DNA from: Hyphomicrobiales bacterium
GTDB lineage: Bacteria > Pseudomonadota > Alphaproteobacteria > Rhizobiales > S144-23
Direction: 5' to 3'
Length of the DNA: 13,928 nucleotides
Assembly (NCBI GenBank): GCA_015494375.1
Contig: WGBL01000180.1
Location: 1-13,928, forward strand
Shown here piece by piece: positions 6,110-12,484 of this stretch (position 1 is its first letter; each line of letters begins with the position of its first letter). Below the pieces are notes generated by a model. It ran no database searches, was not told the origin of the DNA, and worked only from the letters and a program-made list of their open reading frames with translations. A program made the position numbers and the translations under genes.

Positions 6110-7656
6110 GGCGCAAGCTCCAAGAGCATCCTGGCCGCACGACCTGCCAGCCCCACACTCCATTCGGTGGCAAAGCCCAGATAGACGGTGAGGGCGGCAA
6201 AAGCCGCCATGGACAGATACATCGCGGCGTTGGGGCGCCCGGCCTCGGCAAGCGCGGTTGCCGCCGGGCGGAACCAGGCCACCTCGATGACGCGGCCGAT
6301 ATAGACAACGGCAATAAGCGAGCTGGCCATGATCGCGACCACCACCCACCACCATCCATGCTCGAGCGCGCCGAGCGCCAGATACCACTTGGAGATGAAA
6401 CCCGCGGTGCCCGGAACACCAATGATGCTGAGCCCGCCGAGGGTGAATATGCCAAGCGTCACGGGCATCTGCCGGCCGAGCCCGGCAAGGTCGGAAAGCC
6501 TGAGGGTGGTGAGCTCGCGAACGGTGCAAAGCCGATAGTAGGCGGCGCCGACCGCAAGAAAGAGCGCCGCCTTGGTGACAGCATGGTTCATGAGGTGGGC
6601 GAGAGCGCCCGTAAGCCCCGGCTCATTGGCAAGGCCCACGCCGAGCATGATGTAGCCCACTTGCGCCACCGAGGAATAGGCGAGCAGGCGCTTGACGTTG
6701 TCCTGGAAGACGGCAACGAGCGAGGCCCCCAGCATGCCGGCGATGGAAAGGGCCACGAGAAGCTCGAAAAGGGGCACCTCGCTGAGCATCCGGACAAGCG
6801 GGAAGACGCTATAGAGATAGCGCACGAGCAGATAGACCGCGACCTTGGTGGCGGTGGCGGCGAGAAAGGCTGTGACGAAGCTCGGCGCATAGGCATAGGC
6901 GCCCGGCAGCCAGGCATGGAGCGGGAAAAGCGCCAGCTTGAGCGAGATGCCGACCGTAAGGAAGGACAGGGCGGCGAGGACCGGCGGCGTCATGCCAATG
7001 GCGTCGAGCCGTGTGCCGAGGTCGACAAGATTGAGGGTGCCGGTCAGGGTGTAGAGAAGGCCTACGCCGAGCACATAGAGGGTGGCACCGATGGTCCCCA
7101 TGATGAGGTATTGATAGGCGGCGACGAGCGCCCGGCGATCGCGCCCGAGCGCGATCATGACATAGGTCGAAAGCGAGGAGATCTCGAGAAAGACAAAGGC
7201 GTTGAAGGCATCGCCGGTGATCGTGATGCCAAGGAGTCCGGCCAGGCAGAGCAGAAACATGGTGTAGAACCAGGCCTGCTTGTCGCCATCCACCTCGCCC
7301 GCCACACTCTTGCGGGCGAAAGGCATCATGAGAGCGGCAGCACCCGAGACAAGCAGCAGCACAAACGCCGTGAGCGCATCGACGCGGTATTCGATGCCCC
7401 ACGGCGGTGCCCAGCCGCCCATGGCATAGCTGATCGCGCCAGCCGTCTGCACCTGCCAGAGCAGCGCCAGCGCGACCACAGGCATGGCCCAGGTGACAAG
7501 GCTCGCAATCGCCCAGGCCAGCACCCCCTTGCGCAGGAAGGCGCACAGAATGGCGCCGAGGAGTGGTGCCACCACTTGCAGTGCGGGCAGTTGGGCGCCG
7601 AGCGCGAGCCCGCGCCCGCCGGCCGCGGCCGTGAGCAGCAATGCCCCTTCGCTCAT
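6106..7656 (-). CDS. mrpD: Monovalent cation/H+ antiporter subunit D (MrpD/MnhD), first copy
   Basis: This 516-aa protein is the closest of the three paralogs to canonical MrpD/MbhH, judged by its place right after MrpC and by its motifs. Glu158 lies in TM5 (FLEISSLSTYVMIALG). Lys240 sits in TM7 with the signature KLALFPLHAWLPGAYAYAP, Lys271 in TM8 (TATKVAVYLLVR), then His358/Lys362 (NHAVTKAALF) and Lys423. In Mrp and complex I these residues form the proton path across the membrane. The ATG (7656) overlaps the mrpC stop as ATGA, implying translational coupling. Ion specificity (Na+, K+ or H+ only) cannot be read from sequence. Confidence 0.95.
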   Translation of the reverse strand: MSEGALLLTAAAGGRGLALGAQLPALQVVAPLLGAILCAFLRKGVLAWAIASLVTWAMPVVALALLWQVQTAGAISYAMGGWAPPWGIEYRVDALTAFVLLLVSGAAALMMPFARKSVAGEVDGDKQAWFYTMFLLCLAGLLGITITGDAFNAFVFLEISSLSTYVMIALGRDRRALVAAYQYLIMGTIGATLYVLGVGLLYTLTGTLNLVDLGTRLDAIGMTPPVLAALSFLTVGISLKLALFPLHAWLPGAYAYAPSFVTAFLAATATKVAVYLLVRYLYSVFPLVRMLSEVPLFELLVALSIAGMLGASLVAVFQDNVKRLLAYSSVAQVGYIMLGVGLANEPGLTGALAHLMNHAVTKAALFLAVGAAYYRLCTVRELTTLRLSDLAGLGRQMPVTLGIFTLGGLSIIGVPGTAGFISKWYLALGALEHGWWWVVVAIMASSLIAVVYIGRVIEVAWFRPAATALAEAGRPNAAMYLSMAAFAALTVYLGFATEWSVGLAGRAARMLLELAP

Positions 7657-8024
7657 TCCTCGACGCCCCGCTCTTCGAAGATCTCGTCTTCCTCGATGGT
7701 GCCGAAGGCCTCGTTGATCCGCACCACGAGGGCGAGCCCGAGCGCGAGCGTTGCGACACCAACAACGATCGCGGTGAGTATGAGCACATGCGGCAATGGG
7801 TTGGAGTAGACGGCAAAGCGCGGATCGAGGATGGGTGGCGTGCCGCCAAGAATCTTACCGGGCGAGATGTAAAGGAGATAGACCGAGGTCTGAAAAAGCG
7901 AAAGCCCGACGAGCTTCTTGATCATGTTGTCCTTGGCGATGACGATATATAGCCCCGAGACCATCAGGAAGATGGTCACCCAGTGGTTGTAGTGGGCGGC
8001 AAATGGCTCGAGCAGCGTGCTCAT
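7653..8024 (-). CDS. mrpC: Monovalent cation/H+ antiporter subunit C (MrpC/MnhC, NuoK-like)
   Basis: This 123-aa, three-helix membrane protein has helices at about 15-32, 36-54 and 78-103. It carries the family segments GLYIVIAKDNMIKKLVGLSL and LPHVLILTAIVVGVATLALG, followed by a short acidic tail (EEDEIFEERGVEE). MrpC is the NuoK homologue and bridges the scaffold and the antiporter-like subunits. The frame is open upstream as far as 8489, but that part is out-of-frame reading of mrpB. The ATG at 8024 makes a 4-nt ATGA overlap with the mrpB stop, which fixes the start. Confidence 0.94.
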   Translation of the reverse strand: MSTLLEPFAAHYNHWVTIFLMVSGLYIVIAKDNMIKKLVGLSLFQTSVYLLYISPGKILGGTPPILDPRFAVYSNPLPHVLILTAIVVGVATLALGLALVVRINEAFGTIEEDEIFEERGVEE

Positions 8025-8437
8025 CGTCCGCGCCCCGCAAACATGTAGAAGATGGCCGTCATGGTGCCCGATACCGTGATAAAGACGCCGAGCTCGACAA
8101 GCAGAATGCCGAGGTGTTGGCCATGGGCCGGCTCGGAGGCGAAAACCGAGTAATTGAGATAGTGCCCGCCAAGGACCATGGCGGCGACGCCGACGCCCGC
8201 ATAAAGGAATACGCCAAGCGGCACCATGAACTGGACCAGAGCGAGCGGCACCACGCGCTTTGCCGCTTCGAGCCCAAAGACGAGCGCATAGAGTATGATC
8301 ATCGCCGCAGCGATGACGCCGGCCTGAAAGCCGCCGCCCGGCCCGAAGTCGCCATGGAATTGGACATAGAGCGCAAAGACCAGCATGAACGGCAAGAGCA
8401 GCTTGACCGTCACCCGCAAAATGAGATCGAGCTTCAT
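8021..8437 (-). CDS. mrpB: Monovalent cation/H+ antiporter subunit B (MrpB/MnhB)
   Basis: This 138-aa protein with four likely membrane helices has the MnhB hallmark HGDFGPGGGFQAGVIAAA (28-45). It also has the second family stretch GQHLGILLVELGVFITVSG (106-124). MrpB/MbhF is an integral scaffold subunit of Mrp and MBH complexes. Its ATG (8437) overlaps the stop of the MbhD/E gene as ATGA, and its own stop overlaps mrpC the same way. Confidence 0.95.
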   Translation of the reverse strand: MKLDLILRVTVKLLLPFMLVFALYVQFHGDFGPGGGFQAGVIAAAMIILYALVFGLEAAKRVVPLALVQFMVPLGVFLYAGVGVAAMVLGGHYLNYSVFASEPAHGQHLGILLVELGVFITVSGTMTAIFYMFAGRGR

Positions 8438-9081
8438 GCCGCATGCCCCCCTTCACGCTTGGGCCGCATGGACCGCGGTTCGTGGCCATGTCTGCCCTCC
8501 AGGGCAGCGTCGGCCTCTATAGGCTCGCTTGCCCCTCCGTCCTCTCCGCGCGGCCCTTTGCGAGGGCGCCCCTTGAGCAGCAGAATGACGCCGATGCCCG
8601 CGGTGAAAATCACAATGACCTCGCCGAGGGTGTCAAAGCCGCGATAGCTTGCCAGCACCGAGGTGACCACATTGGGCACGCCCGTCTCCTCGACGGACTT
8701 GGCGAGGTAGCGATCGGCGACATGGCGGTGGATGGGCTGGTCGGGCGAGCCGAAGGGCGGCAGGTCAAACGTCGCATAGATGAGGAGGAGCGCCGTCACA
8801 AGCGCCAGGAACAGCGCCACGGTCGGAGGATGGAGCGACGGCGTCTCCTCCCGCCTGGTGAGAGAGAGCGTGGCAAGGAACAGCACCGTCGAGATGCCGG
8901 CACCCACCGAGGCCTCTGTCATGGCGACGTCGACGGCATCGAGCACAATGAACACACTCGCCATGAGAAAACTATAGATGCCCGAGAGGATGGCGACGCC
9001 GAAGAGGCCTTTGAGCCGAATGACGCCGATAGTGACGACGGCCATGAGCGTCAGCAGCACCATGTTGATCAGTGCTTCCAA
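8434..9081 (-). CDS. MrpA C-terminal module as a separate subunit (MbhD/DUF4040 plus MbhE)
   Basis: This 215-aa protein joins two modules normally found at the C-terminus of MrpA, or as MbhD and MbhE in membrane-bound hydrogenase. Residues about 6-75 are DUF4040/MbhD-like (LDAVDVAMTEASVGAGISTV). Residues about 87-170 are MbhE-like (PNVVTSVLASYRGFDTLGE, then a final hydrophobic helix). The tail at 171-215 is hydrophilic and charged. It is the first gene of the operon. The start used here is a TTG (9081-9079) with a purine-rich GAGGGGG about 6 nt upstream. An ATG six codons in (9063) is the alternative. The order D/E-B-C-D matches MBH subunits DEFGH. The NuoL-like N-terminal domain of MrpA is not attached. 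Confidence 0.9.
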   Translation of the reverse strand: MEALINMVLLTLMAVVTIGVIRLKGLFGVAILSGIYSFLMASVFIVLDAVDVAMTEASVGAGISTVLFLATLSLTRREETPSLHPPTVALFLALVTALLLIYATFDLPPFGSPDQPIHRHVADRYLAKSVEETGVPNVVTSVLASYRGFDTLGEVIVIFTAGIGVILLLKGRPRKGPRGEDGGASEPIEADAALEGRHGHEPRSMRPKREGGHAA

Positions 9082-9110
9082 GGTGCCCCCCTCTTACCCG
9101 CGCCCACCTT

Positions 9111-9132
9111 TCGCCCACTGGTCGCCCACTGG
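9111..9132. repeat. Perfect 11-bp tandem duplication
   Basis: TCGCCCACTGG occurs at 9111-9121 and again at 9122-9132, with a partial third copy (CGCCCACC) at 9101-9108. It lies in the leader of the antiporter operon, 30-50 bp before its start codon. Confidence 0.8.
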
Positions 9133-9179
9133 CCCGGCGGTTGTCCTGCACTGGCCCCACGCTTGCCTTGCAACCAAAC

Positions 9180-9211
9180 GCCTCCGAAGCGCGGGGCCTC
9201 CGAAGCGCGGG
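9180..9211. repeat. Perfect 16-bp tandem duplication
   Basis: GCCTCCGAAGCGCGGG at 9180-9195 is repeated without gap at 9196-9211. It falls in the untranslated leader of the antiporter operon if the promoter at 9241-9270 is correct. Confidence 0.85.
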
Positions 9212-9240
9212 GCAGGCCGCAGCGTTATGGCTCGTCGCGC

Positions 9241-9270
9241 ACTCTAAAAGAAGCGGCCGCGCGATTTCAA
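9241..9270 (-). promoter_or_regulatory. Candidate promoter of the antiporter operon
   Basis: On the - strand, TTGAAA (9270-9265) and TAGAGT (9246-9241) are separated by 18 bp. They match the sigma-70 consensus at 5/6 and 4/6 positions. Transcription would start near 9234, giving a leader of about 150 nt that carries both tandem duplications. Confidence 0.4.
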
Positions 9271-9485
9271 GCGCTGTTGCACAGTGCGTTAGTCGAAAGC
9301 GCCGCGCCCTCCATTGTCGTCGATTGCCAAGTGGTCGACAGTTGCCAAGCGTTCCAGCTGTCAAGCGCCTCAGCGCTCATGCGAACGCGCCGTTGCACCG
9401 AGGCGCGTGCCTCGCTATCACTTGGGTCGAAATAGATAGACTCTTGCCCAACCAGCTTGGCGGCCAGCGAACCACGGACCAATCC

Positions 9486-10013
9486 ATGGAGCAACTGAGA
9501 CTCGTCGCACTCGACCTCGAGGATCTCGATGTGCTTTCGGCCAACCTCCAGGACGCCGTCCTCAAAGTGGGGGACATGACCTATCTCGCCCGCGAGAAGC
9601 GTTTTGTCGCACTGCTCAACCGTTTTGACTGGCAGGCCGCACTCAAGGCGAAAGCGGGCGGCAAATGGTTTCCGAAATACCGCCGCTGTCAGACGGCACT
9701 GCGGTTCGAGCGCGTGCTCGCCGCCAAATGTTCGCGCCTCGACCTCAAGGCCAAGGATCAGGTGCTAGAGCTGCTCGCCATCCAGTTCGCCCCGCGCGAT
9801 GGCGAGGGCAAGGACCCCGAGGGCGAGATTGAGTTGATCTTCGCCGGCGGGCCCGCCATCCGGCTGCATGTCGAGTGCATCGAGGCGGAGCTGCGCGACC
9901 TCGGGCCCAGCTGGCCCACGGCCAATTGCCCGCATCACGACGACATCGGCCCGATCGAGGTTGCGAGCGGGCGCAATCGGGCTGCAGCGGGCGACGAGCC
10001 GACCAACGGGTAA
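9486..10013 (+). CDS. DUF2948 family protein
   Basis: This 175-aa, soluble, predicted cytosolic protein has the DUF2948 pattern. The N-terminus has LVALDLEDLDVLSANLQDAV and KVGDMTYLAREKRFVALLNRF. The middle has ALRFERV, and the C-terminus has IELIFAGGPAIRLHVECIEA followed by LRDLGPSWPT. The function of the family is unknown. It is an alphaproteobacterial family that I recall lying directly before hisD, as here (61-nt gap). The ATG at 9486 starts the conserved sequence. The open frame upstream (from 9072) runs through the intergenic repeats and is not credible. The ribosome site is weak. Confidence 0.9.
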   Translation: MEQLRLVALDLEDLDVLSANLQDAVLKVGDMTYLAREKRFVALLNRFDWQAALKAKAGGKWFPKYRRCQTALRFERVLAAKCSRLDLKAKDQVLELLAIQFAPRDGEGKDPEGEIELIFAGGPAIRLHVECIEAELRDLGPSWPTANCPHHDDIGPIEVASGRNRAAAGDEPTNG

Positions 10014-10074
10014 TCGCTGGGGCCCCCAACTCATCCCCCACGAGCCAAGCAGACCGATAGGAGCCGTTCGGACC

Positions 10075-11388
10075 ATGGCGCAGCGCCTCAATACCAGCTC
10101 TGCCGACTTCGAGACGGCGTTTCGCGCGCTCCTCGCCGCCAAGCGTGAGCGTGACCCGGGCGTCGATGACGAGGTGCGCGCGATCATCGCCGAGGTGCGG
10201 GCGCGGGGTGATCGCGCACTCATCGAGTTCACCAGGCGTTTCGACGGCCTCGACCTCGAGGCCTTGGGCATGCGCGTCGGCGCGGACGAGATTGCGGCCA
10301 GTGAAGCGGCGGTCGATGAGGCGGTGCTTGCTGCGCTCAAGCTTGCGGCCGAGCGCATCGAGGCCCATCACCGGCGCCAGCTGCCCACCGACGACCGCTA
10401 TCGTGACGCCTTGGGCGTCGAGCTTGGCACGCGCTGGCGGCCCATTGGTGCGGTGGGGCTTTATGTGCCGGGCGGCACCGCCAGCTATCCGAGCACCGTG
10501 CTTATGAATGCGCTGCCGGCGCGGGTGGCGGGCGTGCCCCGCATTGCCATGGTGGTGCCGGCCAAAGAGGGCCGCATCGATCCGCTGGTGCTGGCGGCGG
10601 CGCGGCTCGCCGGCATCGACGAGATTTATCGCATCGGCGGCGCCCAGGCCATTGCCGCGCTCGCCTATGGCACCGAGACCATTGCGCCTGTCGACAAGAT
10701 CGTGGGGCCCGGCAATGCCTGGGTGGCGGCGGCCAAGCGCCAGGTGTTCGGCAGCGTCGGCATCGACATGATCGCCGGGCCCTCGGAGGTGCTGGTGATC
10801 GCCGATGCCGACAACGACCCCGGCTGGATCGCCGCCGATCTCCTCGCCCAGGCCGAGCACGACACCGCCGCCCAGGCCATTCTCATCACGGACAGCGCCG
10901 CCTTTGCCGACAGTGTGGCGAGTGAGGTGGCGCGCCAGCTCGATGGGCTCGCCCGCAGCGAGATCGCCGCAGAGAGCTGGCACACCTTCGGCGCCATCAT
11001 CGTTGTCGGCGCGCTCGACGAGGCGCCGGCGCTTGCCAATGCGCTCGCGCCCGAGCATCTCGAGATCGCCGTCGCCGATCCAGAGGCGCTCCTCGAGCGG
11101 ATTGAGAATGCCGGCGCGATCTTCCTCGGCCGCCACACGCCCGAGGTCATCGGCGACTATGTCGCGGGCTCGAACCACGTCTTGCCGACGGCGCGCTCGG
11201 CGCGGTTCTCCTCAGGGCTCGGGGTGCTGGACTTCATGAAACGCACCTCGCTCTTGCGGCTCGATGCGGCCAGCCTCAAGGCGCTTGGCCCCGCGGCCAT
11301 GACGCTTGCCACGGCCGAAGGGCTCGAGGCCCATCGCGCCTCGGTTGCGGTCCGGCTCGGGCGTATGACCCCGAGAAAGAACGAATAG
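10075..11388 (+). CDS. hisD: Histidinol dehydrogenase
   Basis: This 437-aa cytosolic zinc enzyme catalyses the last two steps of histidine synthesis, oxidising L-histidinol to L-histidine with two NAD+. Zinc and catalytic residues known from E. coli HisD are all identifiable. They are Gln259 and His262 (LLAQAEHD), Glu327-His328 (LAPEHLEI), Asp361 and His368 (GDYVAGSNHVLPT), Glu415 and His420 (EGLEAHRAS). The NAD-region signature VGPGNAWVAAAKRQVFG and AGPSEVLVIAD are intact, and the length is typical. The ATG at 10075 is preceded by TAGGAG (10058-10063) at 11 nt. The frame remains open upstream but only as a shadow of the DUF2948 gene. The stop codon lies inside a 13-bp duplication. Confidence 0.97.
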   Translation: MAQRLNTSSADFETAFRALLAAKRERDPGVDDEVRAIIAEVRARGDRALIEFTRRFDGLDLEALGMRVGADEIAASEAAVDEAVLAALKLAAERIEAHHRRQLPTDDRYRDALGVELGTRWRPIGAVGLYVPGGTASYPSTVLMNALPARVAGVPRIAMVVPAKEGRIDPLVLAAARLAGIDEIYRIGGAQAIAALAYGTETIAPVDKIVGPGNAWVAAAKRQVFGSVGIDMIAGPSEVLVIADADNDPGWIAADLLAQAEHDTAAQAILITDSAAFADSVASEVARQLDGLARSEIAAESWHTFGAIIVVGALDEAPALANALAPEHLEIAVADPEALLERIENAGAIFLGRHTPEVIGDYVAGSNHVLPTARSARFSSGLGVLDFMKRTSLLRLDAASLKALGPAAMTLATAEGLEAHRASVAVRLGRMTPRKNE

Positions 11389-11431
11389 ATAGAACGAATA
11401 GGGAGAATAGGGAGAATAGGGAGAATAGGGA
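11378..11431. repeat. Compound tandem repeat at the hisD 3' end (13 bp x2, then 9 bp x4)
   Basis: AGAACGAATAGAT (11378-11390) is followed by AGAACGAATAGGG (11391-11403). This merges into four perfect copies of GAATAGGGA (11396-11431). The hisD stop TAG is in the first unit, and the array ends 11 bp before the stop of the convergent permease. It has the form of a variable-number tandem repeat and leaves only 54 bp between the two genes, with no terminator hairpin. Confidence 0.9.
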
Positions 11432-11442
11432 GAGGCCCAGCC

Positions 11443-12291
11443 TTACCGCCCCAGGCGCACCAGTGCGGCGCCGGCCACAGTCGCGAGGATGGCGAAGACA
11501 CGGGCGAGATTGAGCGGCTCCCTCAAGAAGAAGACACCAATGAGCAGTGCAAAGATGATGCTCGTCTCGCGCAGCGCGGTGACGGCGGCGATGGGCGCCA
11601 TGGTGAAGGCCCAGACGACGATCCAGTAGGCGAGAAACGATGCCCCGCCGCCAAGCACGACGGTGCGGGCAAAGCCGGGCTCCTGAGCCCAAAGCGCCCG
11701 GCGGCCCCTGAGAAGCGCAATGAGCGCGAGAAAGACAATGCTGTCGGCGAGCGAGAGCCAAACCCAAAAGCCGTGGGGCGTGCCGGCAATCCGCGCCCCG
11801 AGGCCATCGGCAATGGAATAGCCGGCGATGAAGCAGCCGGTAAGCACGGCCGCGCCCGCCGCGAGCGGATTGCGCAGCCCCGCCGCGCCGCGCGTGAGCG
11901 CAAGGCTGAAGAGCGCCGCCGTGATGAGGACGACCCCGACCGTGGCCAATGGTCCGAGCGGCTCGCCAATGAGCGTGAACGAGGCCAGCGCAACGATGAG
12001 CGGGCCACTGCCGCGGGCGAGCGGGTAGACTTGGGTGAGATCGCCCAAGCGATAGGCATTGGCCAGCGCAAAACGATAAGCAATGTGGAAGGCGGCGCCG
12101 AGTGCCAGATAGGGCAGACTTTCAAGCGTCGGCCGCGGCACAAAACCGACGAGCGCCAAGGCGCAAAGCCCTTGCCCCATGGTCACCGCGGCGATGGCCA
12201 CCGTCTTGTCGCCCTTCGACTTGACGAGCGCATTCCAGCTCGCATGGAGAAGCGCGGCCAGGAGCACCGCCAGAAAGACATGGATCGCCAT
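11443..12291 (-). CDS. EamA/DMT-family permease
   Basis: This 282-aa inner-membrane protein has about ten hydrophobic segments in two homologous halves. Each half ends in the EamA signature: GEPLGPLATVGVVLI (109-123) and REPLNLARVFAILATVAGAA (257-276). The N-terminus LLHASWNALVKSKGDK is typical of the drug/metabolite transporter superfamily. Members export or import amino acids, nucleosides or other small metabolites; no substrate can be assigned here. The ATG at 12291 has AGGGGGG 5 nt upstream, inside a perfect 14-bp tandem duplication, so this ribosome site is present twice. Confidence 0.92.
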   Translation of the reverse strand: MAIHVFLAVLLAALLHASWNALVKSKGDKTVAIAAVTMGQGLCALALVGFVPRPTLESLPYLALGAAFHIAYRFALANAYRLGDLTQVYPLARGSGPLIVALASFTLIGEPLGPLATVGVVLITAALFSLALTRGAAGLRNPLAAGAAVLTGCFIAGYSIADGLGARIAGTPHGFWVWLSLADSIVFLALIALLRGRRALWAQEPGFARTVVLGGGASFLAYWIVVWAFTMAPIAAVTALRETSIIFALLIGVFFLREPLNLARVFAILATVAGAALVRLGR

Positions 12292-12317
12292 ATGCGCCCC
12301 CCTATATGCGCCCCCCT
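12290..12317. repeat. Perfect 14-bp tandem duplication covering the permease ribosome site
   Basis: ATATGCGCCCCCCT occurs at 12290-12303 and 12304-12317. On the - strand each copy supplies AGGGGGG followed by CGCATAT. Only the gene-proximal copy continues into ATG, so the start codon itself is not duplicated. Confidence 0.88.
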
Positions 12318-12366
12318 ATACGACGTCTGGCGCCACTCCCGCGCCCTGCGCCTGCTCCCTCGCTGA

Positions 12367-12395
12367 TTGACCGCTCCCGTGGCGCATCCTATCAC
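12367..12395 (+). promoter_or_regulatory. Candidate promoter of the PaaK-like gene
   Basis: TTGACC (12367-12372) and TATCAC (12390-12395) are spaced by exactly 17 bp and match the sigma-70 consensus at 5/6 and 4/6 positions. Transcription would start near 12402, inside the 12-bp tandem duplication, leaving a leader of about 80 nt. It is the best-formed promoter in the window. Confidence 0.5.
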
Positions 12396-12398
12396 GCT

Positions 12399-12422
12399 CA
12401 TACAAGCGGACATACAAGCGGA
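12399..12422. repeat. Perfect 12-bp tandem duplication just after a promoter
   Basis: CATACAAGCGGA occurs at 12399-12410 and 12411-12422, starting 3 bp past the -10 box. It would cover the transcription start and initially transcribed region, where it could act as a paired operator or simply be a slippage duplication. Confidence 0.85.
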
Positions 12423-12484
12423 CGGAATTATGTGCCATTTATGGGATTATGGCCTAAAGGCTCAGTTGGCCGAAGGAGCACGCC

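Larger units (their letters stand above)
9082..9485. other. Divergent intergenic region between the antiporter operon and DUF2948-hisD
   Basis: This 404-bp region has no supported gene. Frames are open across it, but their translations are repeat-derived or low-information. It contains two perfect tandem duplications (9111-9132 and 9180-9211) and a candidate promoter for the antiporter operon (9241-9270, - strand). It also has two TTGCCAAG copies (9324-9331, 9342-9349). No convincing + strand promoter for the DUF2948 gene was found. Confidence 0.6.

Noticed and set aside
6358..7809. 483-codon + strand frame opposite the first MrpD gene
   Set aside because: Very charged, His/Glu/Arg-rich mirror of hydrophobic coding sequence; the - strand gene is unambiguous.
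9072..9485. N-terminal extension of the DUF2948 frame into the intergenic region
   Set aside because: The conserved domain starts at the ATG at 9486, and the extension translates tandem repeats.
9745..11178. 477-codon - strand frame opposite hisD
   Set aside because: Antisense to hisD, whose catalytic residues are all in place; no independent support.
11396..11431. Possible CRISPR-like array
   Set aside because: 9-bp units without spacers; a simple tandem repeat, and no cas genes are present.
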